The notes below the pieces were generated by a model. It ran no database searches and was not told where the DNA came from. It saw only the letters and a list, made by a program, of their open reading frames with translations. Made by a program: the position numbers and the translations under genes. 64,000 bases of DNA from Liolophura sinensis (lineage: Eukaryota > Mollusca > Polyplacophora > Chitonida > Chitonidae): assembly GCF_032854445.1 (NCBI RefSeq), contig NC_088307.1, positions 1,862,001 to 1,926,000 on the forward strand. Reading direction: 5' to 3'. This document shows positions 58,255 through 64,000 of the stretch, one piece after another. Every line of letters begins with the position of its first letter. Position 1 is the first letter of the stretch.

Positions 58255-58515
58255 TGGCTTCCTCTCCTATCTGCCAACAAGCTTCAGATGGTCCCGTTCT
58301 CTGCCCGAATTTCCTCTCACCACAATGCTGGCCGTCGTCGTATAAGTGAAATATTCTCAGGTACGGCGTAAACCACCAATTGTATAAATCAAATCAGTCA
58401 AACTTCGGAATCACTTCAAACCATTCCGTTACCCTGGTTTATTTTGGGCGCCCTGGTTTCCTTCTTGATTATGGCGGCGTTAAACAACAATCAAACCAAT
58501 AAATTAAATAAATCA
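58255..58515 (+). repeat. SINE family 1, two adjacent copies
   Basis: Copy 1 (58255-58397) has GGCTTCCTCTCCTATCTGCC and CGTCGTATAAGTGAAATATT. Copy 2 (58440-58515) has GGCGTTAAACAACAATCAAA and an AAAT tail; its variant 3' end TTAAACAACAAT is shared with 1486-1855. Confidence 0.85.
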
Positions 58516-59590
58516 GTAAAAATTAACCAGTCAAGCAAATATTTGTTTACTCAAAGAAACTTTCGTTAAATCCAATGCCTGAGTGACGGCGGATTTAACG
58601 GGAGAGTTTCTAGGGTAAGAATTCTATCAGAATCGGTCATACAGGTGAGAAATAGCTGTATACATCAGTCTCCCATTACAACTGTGACTGTTTAATGCAT
58701 AAACAACACTTTAATGTATAGTTCATATGGATGATTATGTGATGAAAATTCGTCATATAATCGGCCAGTCAGAATTTGACATGTTTAAATCTAAGTGGAT
58801 GCTGCATCTTTCCCATATGCTTTCAGAAAATATTGATTTTCATGAAGAAAGAGATAATAAATCATGAAAAATGTAGTGCAATCGATACTTAATCACTCTC
58901 AGTCCCTAACGGAGTATCCAAAACTCAGAGACAGAACGAAGCATTCCATCCATGCATTTATTCACTGGTTGATCGTTCAGCTGGGCAGATCGGCGTTACA
59001 ACGGAATTCCACCACAGCCACGACAGTGTAAGAGCGCCCCCTAGCTGGTGTGACCGAGGAATAGATCTATCTTCGGCGCCATGCCTGAACGAGTTCGTGA
59101 CAGCTAAGGGGCGTGAAGAGTTTTATTATTTAACCAACACGATTGTATGCTAATTATTTATAGACACGTGGTCATTTTAAAAGAATAGCAGATGTGTAAA
59201 TATTTGAAACTTTTAAGTTTTTAACAACATCTAACATTGATTTAATGTCTAATGCCTTGCTGAAGAGTTTTTCACTTATACATAACGGAGGCCTGGTTTG
59301 CCAGCTTGCATTTTCTGGTACCAAATTAACATATATAAAATTTATTAAATAATACATAAATACACATCTATATTTAAAGTCATGCAGTAATATAGTAATT
59401 AGCAGTAATCCCGTCAGATTTGGAGTGAACAGCGAAACAACTGAGAAAAGGTCGATTGCACTCTTTGAAAAATCCTTCTTTCCTCAAAAATTTCTTTCAT
59501 GGTGTGAAGGCTGTTGTCCATGCGGGATTAGTTAGCACTTGTATTGCTTCTTTATGCAAACTGCTTTTTACATGTTTTGCTTCCGGAGAT
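58516..59590. other. Non-coding, possible 3' UTR on - strand
   Basis: No coding frame. AGCGCCCCCTAGCTGG at about 59034 contains a CTCF-like core on the - strand. If the GPCR exon at 59591 is real, its 3' UTR lies at the right end of this stretch. Confidence 0.35.
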
Positions 59591-59692
59591 CTAGGCCGAT
59601 TCAATGATTTTCTTAAACTCCTTTGCCCACTTTCCAAACAACAAAGGATTCATGAATGTAGCGTACAAGAAGACCAAAAAATAAATAAATAA
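59591..59692 (-). CDS. Class A GPCR TM7 and C-terminal exon (candidate)
   Basis: On the - strand the frame from 59692 to a TAG at 59591 encodes 33 residues: a hydrophobic helix (LFIYFLVFLYATF), then FMNPLLFGKWAKEFKKII and a short tail ending ESA. An NPxxY-like motif (here NPLLF) at the end of a helix, followed by a basic amphipathic segment with a K-x-F-K-K pattern, is the hallmark of helix 7 and helix 8 of rhodopsin-class receptors. An in-frame TAG ends at 59693 as part of GATTTTAG, a possible though pyrimidine-poor splice acceptor. Helices 1-6 would lie upstream, to the right, probably beyond the window. Phe replaces the usual Tyr of NPxxY. It may be a receptor gene's last exon or a receptor pseudogene fragment. 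Confidence 0.45.
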   Translation of the reverse strand, partial: LFIYFLVFLYATFMNPLLFGKWAKEFKKIIESA

Positions 59693-60127
59693 CTAAAATC
59701 TGACTCAAACGAAGTGTAAATTTTCACAAGGATTATATTTCAATTCACGGATGGTCAAATTCATTTTCAATTCAGATATTTAGTAGCTCGTTTGTTACTG
59801 CTGAGAAAAATGTTTGAAAGATGCTTTGGTGTTGTTACTATGTTTCAGTGACTGCATGGGTAAGCAGACAATCCCGTGTAACTGTGATTGTACTATTCAA
59901 GAATTTCAGCTTAACTTATTTTGTGATGAGATTGTTAACCAGTGCTTGTACTAATTAATACCATCAGGACTGTGGAATAGTGTATGTGAGAAACGCCAAT
60001 AGATAACGTTAGCATATCCGTATTAATTTACCCTTAGTCTACTTTGCAATCTAAATTGCCTCAGAAAATAAAATCATGTGATATTCCCACAATACGCATT
60101 GTAGCAAAGACTGCACATTCCCATTGC
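59693..60127. other. Non-coding stretch, nothing recognised
   Basis: AT-rich. It would be intron if the GPCR exon is real and promoter region if the exon at 60165 is real. Confidence 0.35.
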
Positions 60128-60143
60128 TTATATATATATATCG
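60128..60143 (+). promoter_or_regulatory. TATA-box-like element
   Basis: TTATATATATATATCGG lies about 30-35 bases before the CpG-richer candidate first exon. An AT microsatellite fragment is the obvious alternative. Confidence 0.3.
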
Positions 60144-60164
60144 GAAACTCATTCCCATAACGTC

Positions 60165-60489
60165 GCTATTTTCGCTCTGAGAGTAACCCAGGAGGAGCAC
60201 ACACATTCTTCAGCCAACACGATTGGTTGCACACCGATTACGCGCACGAATACCTCTGTGACGCGCGACAATGGTGGCCGCTGCGCTTGCATGCCGGACT
60301 ACATTCACAGCTGCAGACGACTCGAGCTGACCCGTTCCCGCTGCATTATATCCATTACACGTCCTGGAAATGCCCTGCAGAAGCCCGAACATCTGATTTA
60401 TCGTTTGTTCGTTGGGAACAACTTGGATTTACAAATAAGTCAGGGCGAATTTTTGGAAAAGGTGGCGATCTTTTATAACAACTTGTTGG
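60165..60489 (+). CDS. Candidate first exon with strong splice donor
   Basis: A CpG-richer segment ends in TTGG/GTAAGTAAGG, a near-perfect donor. Three ATGs compete. The one at 60271 has the best context (GCGACAATGG) but its frame stops after 19 residues. The one at 60291 has a poor context and stays open to the donor for 66 codons (MPDYIHSCRRLELTRSRC, later RLFVGNNLDLQISQGEFLEK). If the second is used, the first is an upstream ORF. I do not recognise the product. The exon could also be non-coding. Confidence 0.3.
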
Positions 60490-61106
60490 GTAAGTAAGGA
60501 CTTATTATTCACCGGTCTCACTTTTATCACACAGTCTTGGGTCTATTTCCCTGCAGTTAATTACGAAATGATAATCCGCTTTAGTTTAAGCCGGTTAAAT
60601 TTGGCTGTCAAGAGCGTGAGGCTCATAAACCTGCCAAAATAACCCTAAAATTTAAACACACGCCCAAAGACTCTTTCTTTTATTTATTGCTAGTGTAATA
60701 ACTGATAACAGACAAACTATATGCTAAATCTCTGGGGCCACTGTTGCGGTAAGGTTCGGTTAGGCGCAAGTTCCTGGTTTAAATGTGCTTGTGCCTTCTC
60801 GGTGTGAGGTCTGCCTAAGCCTAAAATGAATACCTGCTGAATTCTCTGTAAGAGCTTAACGATTACAGAGATGCTCAGCTAATCGTGAAGTTTAAAACCA
60901 TGAATTGGTGCAACTTTTTTTTGTTAATTTGTTACACATGACCGACGCCTTCGGATTAATTTCGCGTTACAATTAGTTGTTTGCGGTCGGGATTTATAAT
61001 CGTTGTGTTTAATTTATTTACAGGGCCTTTGCCTTGAACAATACCTACCAGTTAATTAATCAGTGATGACTGATGAAGGCGATACATTACAGTTGGTCTA
61101 AATTTG

Positions 61107-61150
<44 letters not shown>

Positions 61151-61396
61151 AAAAAAACAAACAAATGTAATAACGCGGCGTATGTGATTGTTAAAATCAA
61201 CAGGAACACCTAGAATGATAGTTGCCCTAAAATCAGATTCAAAATCCTCCTTTTGTTTATTAATTTTTTCTCTTTGGTGATATATTTCTGTTGTTAGATT
61301 TGAACTGTACCACATCGTCCCAAGATCGTCAAAAACGGCGTAATATACTACCCAGAGCGTTTAGATAAAATTGTTTTGCAGGAAACATAAATGGGT
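60490..61396. other. Non-coding, with AT microsatellite
   Basis: (AT)n lies at 61108-61147. The - strand frame at 61052-61315 has a polar N-terminal half but no recognised domain. Confidence 0.4.
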
Positions 61397-61467
61397 GGGC
61401 CCCCGATTTTCTCCCACCATAATGTTGGCCGGCATCGTATAAGTTAAATATTCTTGAGTACGGCGGG
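61397..61467 (+). repeat. SINE family 1, 3' fragment
   Basis: TTTCTCCCACCATAATGTTG, CATCGTATAAGTTAAATATT and CTTGAGTACGGCGG. It ends before the tail. Confidence 0.92.
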
Positions 61468-62517
61468 TTCAGAAGGATTGCCAGATACTTTTCGGCACAC
61501 GGGCTTTACTCAGCATGCAATTTCCACCACGGATTAAATTGAAAAAAAAAATTCCTAGAGACAGCGTTAAAAACTAATTAAATATAAAAATAAATCATCT
61601 GTTTCGTAAGCATGCATTTAATGCTAACAGAAGTATAGCCCATGTGCCTTGTTATTCTAAGCAAAGAAGACCAAAAGGTTTTGGAAATATTTATACAGTG
61701 GTCTTGTATTCTTAAAATAAAGTTTTCAAAGAATGAATGACCAAACTTTTAGAAGTAAAAATTTACCATTTTACAAAACGTTGTCATAGTTTTGAATGCA
61801 TCCTGACACTGATTTCCTTTGTAAAAAAGAAGGCATAAATTTTGGCGATTTTAATTTTTCAAATCACTGCAATGTTGCCAATAGAAACTATCGTATTTCT
61901 TATCTATTCCTTTTGTATATCAGACAAGAGCTGCTAAAACGCTACTCTGGATAGTGTTTAAATCTGCCATATGTGTGTTAAGTTTAGTCTTGAAACGTGA
62001 AACGTTTATTATTGCTCATAGTTTTACTCAACTCTCTTTCTCTATTACTGATTCTACAGGTCTTATTGTGAATAACAATAACAATAACAATTAGCTATTT
62101 ATCTTTAATATATTTTATTATATTTCATTACTTTGCATGCCTTTATTCTTATTTATGCTATATCTGGAAACAAAGATTTTCTCGTTAATATGTTATATAT
62201 GTACTAATATTCCTTGAAAACAACATAAAGTTTGAAACTGCAGTTGGCACATAACAGAATGTAGAAATTTGAGAAGGCGTTTTATTATTTTTTTCATATA
62301 TATATATCGCCCGATATCACATTTGATGCTCGATGAACAGTGCGAAGTAATTTATTGATTAGGATTTAAGTAATGTTTTATATTTCTGATCTGTAATTTA
62401 ATATTGGCAGTACTTCAGTACTGTTACAGTGGCATTATTGTTGACGGCGTTTTGCGCCGCTTTTACCGCGGACTGCCTTGAGACTGCATAAATAGCCTTT
62501 GAAGTCTCACATCACAG
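61468..62517. other. AT-rich non-coding stretch
   Basis: No gene or repeat family recognised. (AT)n lies at 62296-62308. Confidence 0.45.
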
Positions 62518-62546
62518 CACTGAAAATATTAGTCTGTTAAATTTAA
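62518..62546. mobile_element. MITE family, isolated left terminus
   Basis: CACTGAAAATATTAGTCTGT, continuing TAAATTTAA, matches the terminus of the elements at 24416 and 62689. No partner terminus was found nearby. Confidence 0.5.
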
Positions 62547-62688
62547 ATTTTTCGTTTTATTCGAAAGAGGCACGTTTTATAAACGAAAAATATGAAAAAT
62601 ACTATATAGCTATACACTTTTGTTCCACAATTTTGGGCATTGTTACAACTTAGACATTGTCATAAACAGACCGATTAAAGTATAACTA

Positions 62689-62919
62689 CACTCCAAACAT
62701 TAATCTGTTTAATTTAACAGAAGGTGTATTGTCTGAGTGATGTCAGAATGTGTTCTGGAAAACACAGTATTGTGTCACATTCAACATAATAGTCTAATAG
62801 AATCTTTATGTTGAGTTAACCGAATATGTGTGTTACACTGAGTAATAACAGAATACATTCTAGCATCACTCAGATAACAGACTCTCTATTACATTTAACA
62901 GATTATTTTTCTTTAGTGA
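62689..62919. mobile_element. MITE family copy 2, long inverted repeats
   Basis: The left arm, starting CACTCCAAACATTAATCTGT, matches the reverse complement of the right arm over about 60 bp (shared TGAGTGATG and GTATTCTG; terminus CACTAAAGAAAAATAATCTG). Same family as 24416-24676, with a matching interior (TTCAACATAA). Confidence 0.78.
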
Positions 62920-63048
62920 ACGTCGATGAGTAAAAGTTTATATTTCAAACAATGCTTAAAATTTGTGACTAAATAGTAAACTGAACCAAATTGTAAACAA
63001 ATCGTAATTGATTCAAACTCGATCCCGATGATTGTATTCTCTGTTTGA

Positions 63049-63103
63049 TGTATTTATTTATTTGATTGGTGTTTTACGCCCTACACAAAAATACTTCACT
63101 TAA
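63049..63103 (-). repeat. SINE family 1, 3' tip
   Basis: TTTATTTATTTGATTGGTGT, TTTACGCCCTACACAAAAAT and ACTTCACTT. Confidence 0.88.
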
Positions 63104-63498
63104 TCTTTCTTCATACTTCATCTTTTATCCTAATATTATGATACTACATGTATTACCTGCATAGATCGAGATCCGGAAATAGTCCGTTGAAGGAAAATGT
63201 CCAGAAAGCAAAATGGTTAACTGATTATTCCAATAACCCATACGGGTATCATGGTGAATGCATGCGCTGACAGACTTTTGTCATATCGTCCTTGCACGCA
63301 AATCTCAATTTTAATACAAAACCCTGATATAGAATCAAGGCGATACTATGCGTGTTACAGATGAAAGTCAACATACAATATGAAGAGACATCAACAGGTT
63401 TGGAGCAAATATTGCCTGTGATACGGTGTGTTCATGTGGTGTATATGTTTTTTGTTTTATTTTTTTCTGTTTAGATTTGTGACGTTTGATAAATTATT
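63104..63498. other. Non-coding stretch, nothing recognised
   Basis: No supported feature. Confidence 0.4.
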
Positions 63499-63582
63499 CC
63501 CCCGGGCTCTGCCCGGTTTCCTCCGTCGTATAAGTGAAATGTTCTTGAATACGGCGTAAATCACATCAAATCTGATAAATTA
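63499..63582 (+). repeat. SINE family 1 with internal deletion
   Basis: CCCCCGGGCTCTGCCCGGTT and TCCTCCGTCGTATAAGTGAA: the usual 'CACCATAATGCTGGCCGC' between these blocks is missing. Confidence 0.9.
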
Positions 63583-63659
63583 CATTCAACATCACTGCAT
63601 CTTTTTCAGACTAATTCGGCCTAATCCATTGTGCTATAGGGGACGTACAAGTCGCTGCT

Positions 63660-63770
63660 TTTTAAGCATTTGCATGAACAGTTAGAATAAAACCTTAACT
63701 GAGGTAAACTGAGAAGAGGCCGCATTTCATCGGTTACGTGTGACCATTTGTTAGCTGCCACACCATCCAT
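63660..63770 (+). repeat. Dispersed repeat A, copy 2
   Basis: GAACAGTTAGAATAAAACCT and TAACTGAGGTAAACTGAGAA match 52670-52770 with about 80 percent identity by eye. Confidence 0.65.
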
Positions 63771-63844
63771 TATAAGTGTATTATCCGTGTGTGTAAGTGA
63801 AGGATTCAGGAGACTCTGGAGAATGTATCTTACTTCAGTTCCAT

Positions 63845-64000
63845 ATAATAGCGGTATAGTGAATACCTCGATGATACATATACATTGCTATAGTGAATAC
63901 CTCTATGCTACATATACATGGGTATAGTGAATACCTCTGCGCTACATATACATGGTTATAACGAATACCTCGGTTCCACGTATTCATGGTTATAACGAAT
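63845..64000. repeat. Tandem array of about 35 bp running off the window
   Basis: Units contain GGTATAGTGAATACCTC and CTACATATACATGG. About four and a half copies are visible. The last ones change to TTATAACGAATACCTC. The right end is not seen. Confidence 0.9.

Overview
The window is nuclear DNA of an animal, most likely a marine mollusc or a close lophotrochozoan relative. The evidence is a metazoan Integrator gene, splice-type signals, AT-rich non-coding DNA, and two abundant tRNA-derived SINE families. One SINE family ends in AAATAAATAAAT and carries a 'TACGCCGTACTCAAGAAT' core. The other ends in (ACTC)n. From memory, such repeats are common in molluscs. Species cannot be named. A run of 200 Ns (48531-48730) shows this is a draft scaffold.

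The only complete protein-coding gene is INTS3, at 3231-6308 on the + strand. Its 1025 codons form one uninterrupted reading frame. It is preceded by a splice-acceptor-like site at 3106/3107 and a short leader with three upstream ORFs, and followed by a 3' region ending in AATAAA at 7174. A 49-bp exon-like segment at 1880-1928 splices in silico into the leader and would end a different peptide 87 bases before the INTS3 start. INTS3 may therefore sit in the last exon of a longer transcript.

Region by region: 1-1.4 kb is a 36-bp minisatellite open on both strands. 1.4-3.1 kb is probable intron with SINEs. 3.1-7.2 kb is INTS3. 7.2-64 kb has no second intact gene. It holds many tandem arrays (units of about 21 to about 100 bp), more than 25 SINE copies or fragments, several inverted-repeat elements, a deleted mariner copy (21319-21553), a decayed LINE end (31890-32510), and a FLYWCH-domain ORF inside an inverted-repeat unit (50787-51587). 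Three exon-like segments point to genes lying partly outside the window: a cysteine-rich 117-bp exon (54622-54738, -), a GPCR TM7/C-terminal exon (59591-59692, -), and a TATA-preceded first-exon candidate (about 60165-60489, +).

Between the repeats are GC- and CpG-richer islands (about 19.29-19.51, 23.02-23.52, 32.58-32.92 and 39.77-40.2 kb) that look like regulatory DNA. The 32.6-32.9 kb island has five CACCTG E-boxes. Conservation could not be tested here. All annotation rests on reading the sequence. No similarity search was run.
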